From NCBI GenBank assembly GCA_900542835.1, contig UQPB01000052.1:1-21714 (forward strand): a stretch of DNA of 21,714 bases, in the 5' to 3' direction. The translations under genes were made by a program, and so were the position numbers. Shown piece by piece: positions 1 through 7,255 of this stretch. The stretch comes from an uncultured Pelosinus sp. GTDB lineage: Bacteria; Bacillota; Negativicutes; Sporomusales; Acetonemataceae. Below the pieces are notes generated by a model. It did no database searches. It was not told the DNA's origin and worked only from the letters and a program-made list of their open reading frames with translations. Position 1 is the stretch's first letter. The number at the start of each line of letters is the position of its first letter.

Positions 1-5
1 CAATG

Positions 6-25
6 AAGCGGCCCCGCCGTTTTTT
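6..25 (+). terminator. Possible terminator at the left edge, reading rightwards
   Basis: A short stem (AAGCGGC, three-base loop, GCCGTTT) runs into a T tract at 20-25. It could end a + strand gene lying left of the window, or be part of a two-way terminator. The stem is weak and includes a G-U pair. Confidence 0.35.
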
Positions 26-803
26 ACAAGGGCTTTTGCCCAAACCATTTTTCATACAGCTTGGCATACTCACCGTTGGCTTTGAGATCGTCAAGCGCCT
101 GATTAATTTTATTAAGTAAATCCGTGTTTTTCTTGTTTACCGCAATACCGTAGCTTTCCGAGCTTAAAATATCGCTTAATAACTTGGCGTCTTTTGCGCC
201 TCCCTGGGCCAGGTAATATTGATTGACGGGAAGGTCGTTGACCACTGCGTCAACTCCGCCTGCCTTTAATTCCATATAGGCTTCTGAGGCGCTGTTGAAT
301 TCCCGGACCTTGGCATCTTTCAGCTTTTTCGCCTCTTCGGCGCTGGTCGTGCCAATCTGAACGGCGATGCGTCTGCCGACTAAGTCCTTAAAGCCCTGGA
401 TCGAGGTGTTGTCTGCTCTGACGACAATAGACAGGCCTGACTGATAATACGGTTTTGAAAAAGCCACTTTTTTGGCCCTTTCCTCAGTAATCGTCATGGC
501 TGAGGCAATGACATCGATTTGCGAAGAGTCAAGCGCCGGAATCAGGGCGTCAAAGCCAAGGCTGGCGACCTGAACCTCATAGCCAATTTGTTTGCCGACA
601 GCCTTCATCAGCTCGATATCAAAACCGGTGTAGTCTTTAGTCTTTTCATCCTGAAATTCGAACGGCGGGAAGGTTGTTTCGGCGCCGACCTTAAGTGTTT
701 TGGCAGCAGCCGGCGGCTGGCTTGTCTGACCGCCGCAGCCAGCCGCCAGCAGAGCGAGCGCAGCTGTACCCAGCAGGATGGATAGGAGCGTTTTTCGCAG
801 CAT
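24..803 (-). CDS. Amino-acid ABC transporter substrate-binding lipoprotein
   Basis: A 259-residue family 3 solute-binding protein of the type that captures polar or basic amino acids outside the membrane and hands them to an ABC permease. A lipoprotein signal is clear: a Lys/Arg start, a hydrophobic stretch, then a LAAGC lipobox with Cys23 as the lipidated residue. The mature part opens with the family pattern 'VGAETTFPPFEF' followed by 'GFDIELMKAVGKQIG', then 'DVIASAMTITEERAKKVAFSKPY' and 'IAVQIGTTSAE', which are the ligand-binding signatures. The ATG is preceded by an AAGGGGG ribosome site and a good promoter. Permease and ATPase genes are not in the window; they may lie beyond the left edge. 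The exact amino acid cannot be told from the sequence. Confidence 0.93.
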   Translation of the reverse strand: MLRKTLLSILLGTAALALLAAGCGGQTSQPPAAAKTLKVGAETTFPPFEFQDEKTKDYTGFDIELMKAVGKQIGYEVQVASLGFDALIPALDSSQIDVIASAMTITEERAKKVAFSKPYYQSGLSIVVRADNTSIQGFKDLVGRRIAVQIGTTSAEEAKKLKDAKVREFNSASEAYMELKAGGVDAVVNDLPVNQYYLAQGGAKDAKLLSDILSSESYGIAVNKKNTDLLNKINQALDDLKANGEYAKLYEKWFGQKPL

Positions 804-833
804 ATACAGAACCCCCTTTAATTATTCGTATTT

Positions 834-861
834 ATTATACAGGATTTAGGGAATAAGGCAA
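834..861 (-). promoter_or_regulatory. Sigma-A type promoter of the binding-protein gene
   Basis: Read on the - strand, TTGCCT (856-861) and a perfect TATAAT (834-839) are 16 bases apart. They sit about 30 bases upstream of the start codon of the binding-protein gene. Confidence 0.7.
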
Positions 862-955
862 CTCTTATTGCCGGATTCCGGTAATGTTTTTGCATGGATA
901 TTGCCGGTTTCGCATATGTCAGTAGAAGAATATTCACCAATAAGGAGAGGGTAGC

Positions 956-1489
956 GTGGCGGTTATTGCGCTTAATCCCGGCCACTACCCGGGGGTTGAC
1001 CCCGGCTCGTCCGGGCCGAGCGGGCTTGATGAGGCAACAGTTGCAATGGCAGTAGCCAGGATTGCCGAATCAGTACTGCGGGAAAACGGCCATTCGGTAG
1101 TTTTTATCAGTGGAAAAGAACTTGATGGCATCGTTGATGATGCCAATCTGGTGGAAGCCGATGCGTTTATCAGTGTCCATTGTAATGCGGCGGCCGATGC
1201 AACTGTGCAGGGAACCGAATGCTGGTGTTATGAATATAGTGATCAGGGGTACCGTCTGGCGCAGGAAATTCAGCGGGAATTAGTCGATGGACTGCAGCGG
1301 CCTAACCGGGGTATCCGCTATAGCGGTTCGCTGTATGTCCTGAAGCATACGTTTATGCCGGCGGTGTTAGCCAGGCTGGCTTTTATTTCAAATCCGGAGG
1401 AAGAACAGCTTTTGGCAGATCCTGTTTGGCAGGAACGGGCGGGGACCGCCATCGCCCGCGGCATTGAAGCGTGGCTGAATGACAGCTGA
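956..1489 (+). CDS. N-acetylmuramoyl-L-alanine amidase-like protein (Amidase_3), catalytic Glu replaced
   Basis: A 177-residue stand-alone Amidase_3 domain. Members are zinc enzymes that cut the amide bond between MurNAc and the peptide in peptidoglycan. The three zinc ligands are visible: His10 in 'NPGHYPG', Glu26 and His75 in 'SVHCNA'. The C-terminal family block 'PAVLxxxxFISNPEEE' is present, but the catalytic Glu found three residues before the Phe (as in E. coli AmiC and at E141 of B. subtilis CwlC) is Arg140. There is no signal peptide, as in the mother-cell enzyme CwlC, so a cytoplasmic or mother-cell role fits. The GTG start at 956 follows TAAGGAGAGG. Neighbours are a binding protein (divergent) and ytxC. 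It may be catalytically dead or use another residue; the fold call is firm, the activity is not. Confidence 0.85.
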   Translation: MAVIALNPGHYPGVDPGSSGPSGLDEATVAMAVARIAESVLRENGHSVVFISGKELDGIVDDANLVEADAFISVHCNAAADATVQGTECWCYEYSDQGYRLAQEIQRELVDGLQRPNRGIRYSGSLYVLKHTFMPAVLARLAFISNPEEEQLLADPVWQERAGTAIARGIEAWLNDS

Positions 1490-1568
1490 ACAGGTTTTGC
1501 CAGACTTTTCTCCTGTATGCATAAATTCGGCAAGACATATACTAGTAGCGTTCGTCGCCTGCAGACAT

Positions 1569-1591
1569 GGCTGCTTCAGCAGCCTTTTTTT
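1569..1591 (+). terminator. Rho-independent terminator after the amidase-like gene
   Basis: A perfect 6-bp stem (GGCTGC, TTCA loop, GCAGCC) is followed by seven T. It lies between the amidase-like gene and ytxC. An open frame continues upstream of ytxC through this hairpin, which supports the later ytxC start. Confidence 0.75.
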
Positions 1592-1650
1592 CCACTGCTA
1601 CGGTGTGCCGGTTGACGGATGGTACTAGCCGCAAGAGAGAGGTGAAGGCA

Positions 1651-2586
1651 GTGAAGTTGATCTCGCTAGGGTTTTCCGGGCCAACTGACGATATTTGCGC
1701 AAAATTGCGGCAGGACTGTAATTTATTTCAGCGTGAAGGCTACCAAATTGTCGTTGAACAGTCACGGGCAGGGAACTATACATTTCTTAATTGTTCGATT
1801 CTGGAAGGTGAGATTTCCTTTCGCAATTATGAGCGCATTAAACACTTGATCAAGCTGTACGCAGCACAGGTGCTGGCCGATTTGGTCGTAAGCCGTGAAG
1901 AGCAGCTTCTGCTGCGGCGAATGATCCGGTTCGGCTATGATTATTTTTCACCGGAGGAACAGGAGCAGGTATTGCTGAAAACGACCGCACTCCTGAATAA
2001 TGAGCAGCCGGAAGCGGCGGAATATCATTTGCCGCTGCGCCGCAGCCGGGTATTCTCTAAGATTCTGGATTATCTCGACCTTCATAACGAACTGGTGCTG
2101 GATGGCTTTATCCGCTTCCGGCTGAAGGATTACCGGCAACTGCTGAATCACGCACTGGAACGGGCTGTCGACGACTATATGTCAGATGTTGAATATCAGG
2201 AGTTTGTCCGGGTGCTGCGCTACTTTGTCAATATGCAGGAACCGCGCGCCGGCGAAGTTCATATTATGGTTGACCGGTCGGGTACTGTCCGGATTTTGGA
2301 TTCGGATGGCGAAATATTAAGCGATTCAGATGGCGGCGAGAGGTTTGTCGTTGCTTGCGCTGACAGTGTAGACGGACAGGACGTATTGATGAGCGCGTTA
2401 GTTGCAATTGTTCCCTGCGCGATTATTTTCCATTTTGCCGGACGCAAAGACATGGATCTGGTAAACAGCGTTAACGATGTATTTGATGACCGGGTGATTG
2501 TTTGTGAAGGCTGCCATCTTTGCCGCCCGGAATCAGGTAAGCTGGAGAAGCTCGCTGAACACTTCCTGCCCCATTCACTGTCTTGA
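1651..2586 (+). CDS. ytxC: Sporulation-associated protein YtxC
   Basis: A 311-residue protein matching the YtxC family by pattern and by position: in Bacillus ytxC also lies just before thrS. Its biochemical role is unknown; the family is confined largely to spore formers. The GTG at 1651 is preferred because AGAGAGGTGA precedes it, whereas the in-frame extension back to 1567 runs through a terminator hairpin. The protein is soluble-looking, with an alpha-helical charged middle ('YFSPEEQEQVLLKTTALL', 'YMSDVEYQEFVRVLRYFVN') and a C-terminal part with 'EVHIMVDRSGTVRILD' and a late 'CEGCHLC' cysteine cluster. The stop codon lies inside the -35 box of the thrS promoter, so the two transcription units abut exactly. 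Confidence 0.82.
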   Translation: MKLISLGFSGPTDDICAKLRQDCNLFQREGYQIVVEQSRAGNYTFLNCSILEGEISFRNYERIKHLIKLYAAQVLADLVVSREEQLLLRRMIRFGYDYFSPEEQEQVLLKTTALLNNEQPEAAEYHLPLRRSRVFSKILDYLDLHNELVLDGFIRFRLKDYRQLLNHALERAVDDYMSDVEYQEFVRVLRYFVNMQEPRAGEVHIMVDRSGTVRILDSDGEILSDSDGGERFVVACADSVDGQDVLMSALVAIVPCAIIFHFAGRKDMDLVNSVNDVFDDRVIVCEGCHLCRPESGKLEKLAEHFLPHSLS

Positions 2587-2611
2587 CAAGGCTGCAGGGA
2601 AGCGCTATACT
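2583..2611 (+). promoter_or_regulatory. Near-consensus sigma-A promoter of thrS
   Basis: A perfect TTGACA (2583-2588), a 17-base spacer and TATACT (2606-2611). The -35 box contains the TGA stop codon of ytxC. Transcription would begin near 2618, at the start of the T-box leader. Confidence 0.88.
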
Positions 2612-2617
2612 AATCTA

Positions 2618-2880
2618 AAATCACGATAAATGATAAGTAATGATGAGGACATGACACGGTTTATCCGGTGCGAGCAGAGAATGGATGTCACTGGCTGCAA
2701 GCATCCAGGCGCCGCAACTGTTGTTACCGCCTCTGAACTGCGGCGTCGAATTGTTTTGTAGACTGCCGCCGGGGAGTTTCCCCCGTTAGCAAAGAGAGCA
2801 GGGCGTTTATTCGCCAAGCAGGGTGGAATCGCGGGTAAAACTCCCGTCCTTGAAGGACGGGAGTTTATATTTTTATCAGG
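2618..2880 (+). promoter_or_regulatory. Threonine T-box riboswitch leader of thrS
   Basis: The T-box sequence AGGGTGGAATCGCGGG (2820-2835) is followed by a 13-bp terminator stem (2838-2850 with 2854-2866, loop TGA) and a T-rich tract. Stem I can be traced: TGATGAGG near 2640-2647 pairs through GAGG with CCTC (2730-2733), ACGGTT pairs with AACTGT above the specifier loop, and GGATG/CATCC closes the distal loop. In that loop the codon ACC (2726-2728, Thr) sits where TTC sits in the pheS leader of this window. The TGGA of the T-box would pair with the uncharged UCCA end of tRNA-Thr. Low charging should favour the antiterminator and thrS expression. The T-box has T where ACCGCG normally has C. 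Confidence 0.92.
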
Positions 2881-2891
2881 GAGGAATTACA

Positions 2892-4799
2892 ATGATACAG
2901 GTTACGCTGAAAGACGGCTCGATTCGTCAAGTGGATAAAGGCATTACCCTGGTTAAACTGGCCGAGTCAATCAGCCGCGGGTTAGCTAAGAGCGCGTTAG
3001 TCGCAAAGGTTGACGGCAGTGTCAGCGATTTGTCGCGGCCGCTTACCCAGGACGCCGCGGTCGAATTTCTGACTTTTGCCGATCCGGAAGGCAGGGACGC
3101 TTTGCGTCACAGCGCTTCCCACATCATGGCACAGGCGATTAAACGCCTGTACGGAGATGTCAAGCTGGCCATCGGTCCGGCTATCGCCAATGGCTTTTAT
3201 TACGATGTCGATACCGCACACACCTTTACCCCGGAGGATCTGGATATAATTCAGGCCGAGATGGATAAAATTATAAAGGAAGATCTGACGATTGAGCGGA
3301 TTGAGATCAGCCGCGATGAAGCGTTAGCGTTGTTCCGTGAACAGGGCGAAATTTATAAGGAAGAATTGATCCGTGATTTACCGGCGGATGCGGTTATCTC
3401 CTTGTATAAACAAGGCGAGTTCAGCGATTTGTGCGCCGGTCCCCATGTCGCCTCGACCGGTAAGGTTAAGGCGGTCCGGCTGCAAAGTCTGGCCGGAGCC
3501 TATTGGCGCGGCGATGTTAAAAATAAAATGCTGCAGCGGATTTACGGCACAGCGTTTGAGAAGAAAGCCGACTTGGATGAATATCTTAAAATGCTAGAGG
3601 AGGCCGCCAAACGCGATCACCGTAAATTAGGCCGTGAGCTGGATTTGTTCAGCCTGCAGGAAGAGGGCCCCGGCTTTCCCTTCTTCCACCCCAAGGGTAT
3701 GGTCATACGCAATGAGCTGGAGTACTTTTGGCGCAAGCTGCATGTCAAGTTCGGCTACGAGGAGATCAAGACGCCGATTATTCTGCATCAGCGTTTATGG
3801 CAGCAATCCGGCCATTGGGATCACTATAAGGAAAATATGTATTTTACCACGATTGACGGCGAGGGTTATGCTGTCAAACCAATGAATTGTCCGGGCAGTA
3901 TTTTGGTCTATCGGACGCAGCATCACAGTTATCGTGATTTGCCGCTGCGTACGGCGGAACTGGGTCAAGTGCACCGCCATGAGATTTCCGGCGCCCTGCA
4001 CGGATTGATGCGGGTAAGAAGCTTTACCCAGGACGATGCCCATATTTTTATGCTGCCGTCACAGATCAAGCAGGAGATTCAGCAGGTTATTGACCTGTTC
4101 GACACCGTCTATGGCGTTTTCGGCTTGTCGTATCATGCGGAGCTGAGTACGAAGCCGGACAAGGCAATGGGCTCGGCTGAAATGTGGGAGGTTGCCACCG
4201 GTGCCCTGCGGGACGCGCTTGAGGCCCGGGGCATGAATTATAAAGTCAATGAAGGCGATGGCGCTTTTTACGGCCCGAAAATAGACTTCCATCTGCGGGA
4301 TTCGATTGGCCGTACCTGGCAATGCGGTACGATTCAGCTGGATATGCAGATGCCGGAAAAATTTGACCTGAACTATATTGGCGAAGATGGTCAAAAGCAT
4401 CGGCCGGTCATGATTCACCGTGTTGTGTACGGCAGTATTGAACGGTTTATCGGCATCCTGATTGAACATTTTGCCGGTGCATTCCCGGCTTGGCTGGCAC
4501 CGGTACAGGTGCGGCTGCTGCCGCTGACCGACCGGCATCTGGATTATGCGGAAAAGCTGGCCGCTAGCATGCGGGAGCGGGAGATCCGGGTAGAGGTCGA
4601 TTCCCGCAACGAGAAGATCGGCTATAAGATCCGTGAAGGGCAGATGCAGAAAATCCCGTATTTATTGGTTGTTGGCGACAAGGAAGCGGAAAGCGGTACG
4701 GTTGCTGTGCGGAAGCGCGGCATTGGTGATTTGGGAACAAAAGCGGCAGCGCAGTTTATTGATGAGCTGCTTGCTGAAATTGCCGCTAAAAAACAGTAA
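2892..4799 (+). CDS. thrS: Threonine--tRNA ligase
   Basis: A full-length 635-residue class II synthetase that charges tRNA-Thr in the cytoplasm. Domains in order: TGS (about 1-62), the editing domain with His73-x3-His77 and the Cys181/His185 pair in 'DLCAGPH', the catalytic core with zinc ligands Cys333 ('MNCPGS'), His384 ('DDAHIF') and His509 ('MIHRVVYGS'), then the anticodon-binding domain ('PVQVRLLPLTDRHLDYA' onwards, about 535-635). The ATG at 2892 follows AGGGAGGAATTACA. An open frame begins at 2823, but that part is the T-box and its terminator, so it is not coding. Expression should be set by the T-box. A separate promoter and leader serve the infC genes downstream. Confidence 0.98.
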   Translation: MIQVTLKDGSIRQVDKGITLVKLAESISRGLAKSALVAKVDGSVSDLSRPLTQDAAVEFLTFADPEGRDALRHSASHIMAQAIKRLYGDVKLAIGPAIANGFYYDVDTAHTFTPEDLDIIQAEMDKIIKEDLTIERIEISRDEALALFREQGEIYKEELIRDLPADAVISLYKQGEFSDLCAGPHVASTGKVKAVRLQSLAGAYWRGDVKNKMLQRIYGTAFEKKADLDEYLKMLEEAAKRDHRKLGRELDLFSLQEEGPGFPFFHPKGMVIRNELEYFWRKLHVKFGYEEIKTPIILHQRLWQQSGHWDHYKENMYFTTIDGEGYAVKPMNCPGSILVYRTQHHSYRDLPLRTAELGQVHRHEISGALHGLMRVRSFTQDDAHIFMLPSQIKQEIQQVIDLFDTVYGVFGLSYHAELSTKPDKAMGSAEMWEVATGALRDALEARGMNYKVNEGDGAFYGPKIDFHLRDSIGRTWQCGTIQLDMQMPEKFDLNYIGEDGQKHRPVMIHRVVYGSIERFIGILIEHFAGAFPAWLAPVQVRLLPLTDRHLDYAEKLAASMREREIRVEVDSRNEKIGYKIREGQMQKIPYLLVVGDKEAESGTVAVRKRGIGDLGTKAAAQFIDELLAEIAAKKQ

Positions 4800-4805
4800 C
4801 AGCTC

Positions 4806-4834
4806 TTGCTTTTTCTGGTGAATAGTGATAAACT
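4806..4834 (+). promoter_or_regulatory. Probable promoter of the infC operon
   Basis: TTGCTT (4806-4811), a 17-base spacer and TAAACT (4829-4834), placed just before the L20-type leader. The -35 match is only moderate. Confidence 0.5.
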
Positions 4835-4840
4835 ATCATA

Positions 4841-4980
4841 GTACTAAATCCTATCTTAAGCAGAAGCCACTCGCTTCTCACCTTACAGCGCCGTTGGGCT
4901 GTTGGTAAGGTCAGCCGGATGTCTCATTGGTAATGATGAGCGTTTTAGCGGGTGGTTAATGCCGCCCGCTTTTGTTTTTA
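4841..4980 (+). promoter_or_regulatory. L20-type autoregulatory leader of infC-rpmI-rplT
   Basis: This stretch holds a GAAGC/GCTTC hairpin, then a stem ACCTTAC ... GTAAGGT enclosing ACAGC/GCTGT, then a 9-bp terminator stem (4947-4955 with 4962-4970) and TTTTGTTTTTA. Order and sequence resemble the L20 leader known upstream of infC in Firmicutes, in which ribosomal protein L20 binds an rRNA-like fold and favours premature termination. The presence of rplT as the last gene fits feedback control. The L20 contact itself is inferred. Confidence 0.8.
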
Positions 4981-5002
4981 AAATTTATGGAGGTGACAAG
5001 CA

Positions 5003-5563
5003 ATTAGCAAGGAGACGTTAAAGGTTAACGAGGAAATTCGCGCCAGAGAAGTTCGCGTGGTCAGCGCAGCGAATGATCAATTAGGAATTATGTCTTTACG
5101 TGATGCTCTCCGGTTAGCGGGAGAGCAGATGCTCGATTTGGTGGAAGTGGCTCCGACCGCCAAACCGCCGGTTTGCCGGATTATGGATTTTGGCAAGTTC
5201 CGTTTTGAGCAGCAAAAACGCGACAAAGAGACAAAGAAGCGGCAAAAGATCGTTACGCTCAAGGAAGTTAAGCTGCGGCCCAATATTGAGGATCATGACT
5301 ATTTTGTCAAATTGAAGAATGCGCAGCGTTTTCTCGCAGACGGCGATAAGGTAAAGGTGACGATTATGTTCCGCGGCCGTGAGCTTTCGCATCCCGAATT
5401 GGGACGGCAGGTACTAACGCGAATGGCGGCGGAATTGAAAGACCTTGTTATACTGGAACGCGAACCCAAGCTGGAAGGTAAAAATATGATTATGATTCTG
5501 GCTCCCAAAGCGCCCCCGCAACAACCGCAGCAACAGCCTCAACAGCCTCAACCCGCAAAATAA
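5003..5563 (+). CDS. infC: Translation initiation factor IF-3, AUU start
   Basis: A 186-residue IF-3, which binds the 30S subunit, keeps 50S off and proofreads the start codon. The N-domain begins 'ISKETLKVNEEIRAREVRVV' and the C-domain carries 'VKLRPNIEDHDYFVKLKNAQRFL' and 'MFRGRELSHPELG'. Translation most likely starts at ATT (5003-5005), 8 bases after the GGAGGTG site at 4989-4995. Starting at the first common codon, GTG 5057, would cut off the conserved KVNEEIR region and leave no ribosome site. A rare AUU start is the classic means by which IF-3 limits its own synthesis. The C-terminal tail is an unusual Gln/Pro run of about 15 residues beyond the normal end of the domain. rpmI follows after 14 bases. 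Confidence 0.95.
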   Translation: MSKETLKVNEEIRAREVRVVSAANDQLGIMSLRDALRLAGEQMLDLVEVAPTAKPPVCRIMDFGKFRFEQQKRDKETKKRQKIVTLKEVKLRPNIEDHDYFVKLKNAQRFLADGDKVKVTIMFRGRELSHPELGRQVLTRMAAELKDLVILEREPKLEGKNMIMILAPKAPPQQPQQQPQQPQPAK

Positions 5564-5577
5564 AGGAGGACCCATCG

Positions 5578-5775
5578 ATGCCAAAAATTAAGACTCGCAG
5601 AAGCGCCGCCAAGCGGTTTTCTAAAACTGCTTCCGGCCAATTCAAGCATGCTCATTCCTTCCGCAGCCACATTCTTGAAAAGAAGTCGCCTGCCCGCAAG
5701 CGCGGCTTGCGCAAAGCGGCGCTGGTTTCCAAGTCTGATCATGAACGCGTAGTAAAGATGCTGCCATACGCTTAA
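5578..5775 (+). CDS. rpmI: 50S ribosomal protein L35
   Basis: A 65-residue basic protein of the large subunit, normal length for the family. It begins 'MPKIKTRRSAAKRF' and has the family pattern 'AHSFRSHILEKKSPARKRGLRK'. The ATG is preceded by AAAGGAGGA. It lies between infC and rplT in the standard order, in one transcript with them. Confidence 0.98.
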   Translation: MPKIKTRRSAAKRFSKTASGQFKHAHSFRSHILEKKSPARKRGLRKAALVSKSDHERVVKMLPYA

Positions 5776-5815
5776 GCGTACTTGCGATAGTTAAACACAA
5801 TTAGGAGGTTATACC

Positions 5816-6175
5816 ATGCCGAGAGTAAAAAAAGGCGTGACTGCCCATAGACGCCATAAAAAGATTTTGAAGCTAGCCAAAGGGTACCGGGGCGCAAGGC
5901 ACCGCCTGTTTAAGAAAGCCAACGAGTCGGTTATGCACTCGCTGTCCTACGCGCTGCGGGATCGCCGCGCCAATAAGCGCAACTTCCGCAAGCTGTGGAT
6001 TGCCCGTATTAATGCCGCTGCCCGTATCAATGATATTTCCTACAGCCAGTTTATGAATGGCCTGCATAAAGCGGGAATTACGATCAACCGCAAGATGCTT
6101 GCCGATATGGCTATTAACGATATGGCCGCTTTTACGCAATTGGTTACCGCTGCCAAGCAGCAGCTGCAAAAGTAA
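5816..6175 (+). CDS. rplT: 50S ribosomal protein L20
   Basis: A 119-residue L20, full length. It starts 'MPRVKKGVTAHRRHKKILK' and ends with the globular domain 'NRKMLADMAINDMAAFTQLV'. It binds 23S rRNA early in 50S assembly. By analogy with Bacillus it should also repress the operon through the leader at 4841-4980. The ATG follows TTAGGAGGTTATACC. The stop codon is part of the terminator stem that follows. Confidence 0.98.
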   Translation: MPRVKKGVTAHRRHKKILKLAKGYRGARHRLFKKANESVMHSLSYALRDRRANKRNFRKLWIARINAAARINDISYSQFMNGLHKAGITINRKMLADMAINDMAAFTQLVTAAKQQLQK

Positions 6176-6211
6176 AAAGAAGATCCTCCGCAAACGGAGG
6201 ATCTTCTTTTT
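6174..6211 (+). terminator. Strong terminator ending the infC-rpmI-rplT operon
   Basis: A perfect 17-bp stem (6174-6190 and 6195-6211) with CAAA loop; the ends are A and T runs. It begins within the rplT stop codon. Confidence 0.92.
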
Positions 6212-6361
6212 ACTTTTGCATGACCGGCCGGCTTTGAAAAAGACGTAATTGTTAAAGTTTTTTGATAATTGGCAGGTTTTTTTTTGCCGGCGGCGAATAG
6301 GGTAATCATGAGAAAATGGGTTAAGTAAGCACCCATAATTTATAACAAGGAGGAGATTGCC

Positions 6362-7204
6362 ATGGCTTTGGTCACCTTAGCGGATATTCTGAAAGATGCC
6401 AGGAAGCGCAATTACGCAGTCGGCGGCTTCAACGTTTTTAACTTCGAAACGCTGGGAGCGGTGGTGGAAGTTGCCGAGGAACTAAAAACACCGCTGGTAC
6501 TTGGCATCGCAGAACGTTTATTCAAGTTTGCCGATGTGGATACGCTGGCTGCGGCGATGCTGAAAGCCGCGCAAAAATCCAGCGTTCCGATTGCCCTGCA
6601 TCTGGATCATGGCCATACCTACGAGGGATTGATGAAAGCGATTCGCTGGGGTTTTACTTCCGTAATGTATGATGGTTCCGCTTTGCCGCTGGAGGAAAAT
6701 ATAAAACGTACAAAGGATATTACGCGTATAGCCCATTCTCTTGGCCTGTCAGTGGAAGGAGAATTGGGCTATATTGGTTGTCTGGAGGGTATTGCGCCTT
6801 CGGCCAGCGCTGTTTCCAAGCCGGAATTAGCGGCCGAATATGTTCAGAAAACGAAAATTGATGCCTTGGCGGTTGGTATTGGCCATAATCATGGCAATGG
6901 TAAAACGCCGGCATTGAATTATACGAAACTGGAAGAATTGCACAAAGCCGTTCATGTACCGCTGGTTATGCATGGCGGTTCCCGCATGCAGCGGGAAGAA
7001 TACCGGCGGGTGATTGATGCCGGCATCGCAAAAATTAATATTGCGACAGATATGTCGATGGCGGCTGCAGAAACGCTGAAAAGCGAACTTGCAAAAAATC
7101 CGGCATCGAATTATATTTCCTTGATGACGGTGGTGAAAAAGGGAGTTAAGGATTCGGTACGGAAATATATGCTGTCGTTTGACTGCATCTCCAAGGCTCT
7201 TTAA
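6362..7204 (+). CDS. Class II fructose-bisphosphate aldolase family protein
   Basis: A 280-residue zinc aldolase of the FbaA/GatY/KbaY type, which splits or joins ketose (bis)phosphates to dihydroxyacetone phosphate and an aldehyde. Catalytic Asp82 and zinc ligand His83 ('HLDHG') are present, with Glu132/Glu134 ('VEGELG'), His177 and His204 ('MHGGS') as further metal-site residues. Two stretches depart from the usual family: 'IGTSHGxY' is 'IGHNHGNG' (174-180), and the phosphate-binding 'GGSG' is 'GGSR' (Arg208), while 'KINIATD' is kept. It may thus be glycolytic Fba or a relative with another substrate. It starts with ATG after AAGGAGGAGATTGCC and stands alone between two strong terminators. 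No clear promoter was picked out in 6212-6361. Confidence 0.87.
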   Translation: MALVTLADILKDARKRNYAVGGFNVFNFETLGAVVEVAEELKTPLVLGIAERLFKFADVDTLAAAMLKAAQKSSVPIALHLDHGHTYEGLMKAIRWGFTSVMYDGSALPLEENIKRTKDITRIAHSLGLSVEGELGYIGCLEGIAPSASAVSKPELAAEYVQKTKIDALAVGIGHNHGNGKTPALNYTKLEELHKAVHVPLVMHGGSRMQREEYRRVIDAGIAKINIATDMSMAAAETLKSELAKNPASNYISLMTVVKKGVKDSVRKYMLSFDCISKAL

Positions 7205-7209
7205 TCGGT

Positions 7210-7255
7210 AATTAAATAAGCCTGACGCCGCAAGCGGCGCCAGGCTTATTTAATT
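7210..7255. terminator. Long two-way terminator after the aldolase gene
   Basis: A 15-bp stem (7210-7224 with 7241-7255), one A/C mismatch, then a further 6-bp CGCCGC/GCGGCG stem. The outer arms are A/T rich, so it can act in either direction. Confidence 0.88.

Noticed and set aside
1567..1650. Longer ytxC start
   Set aside because: It overlaps a terminator hairpin and has no ribosome site; GTG 1651 has one.
2823..2891. N-terminal extension of thrS
   Set aside because: It runs through the T-box sequence and its terminator stem. The ATG at 2892 has a good ribosome site and matches the family start.
4059..4538. 159-codon open frame on the - strand
   Set aside because: Lies wholly inside thrS, and the product resembles no family; a shadow of codon bias.
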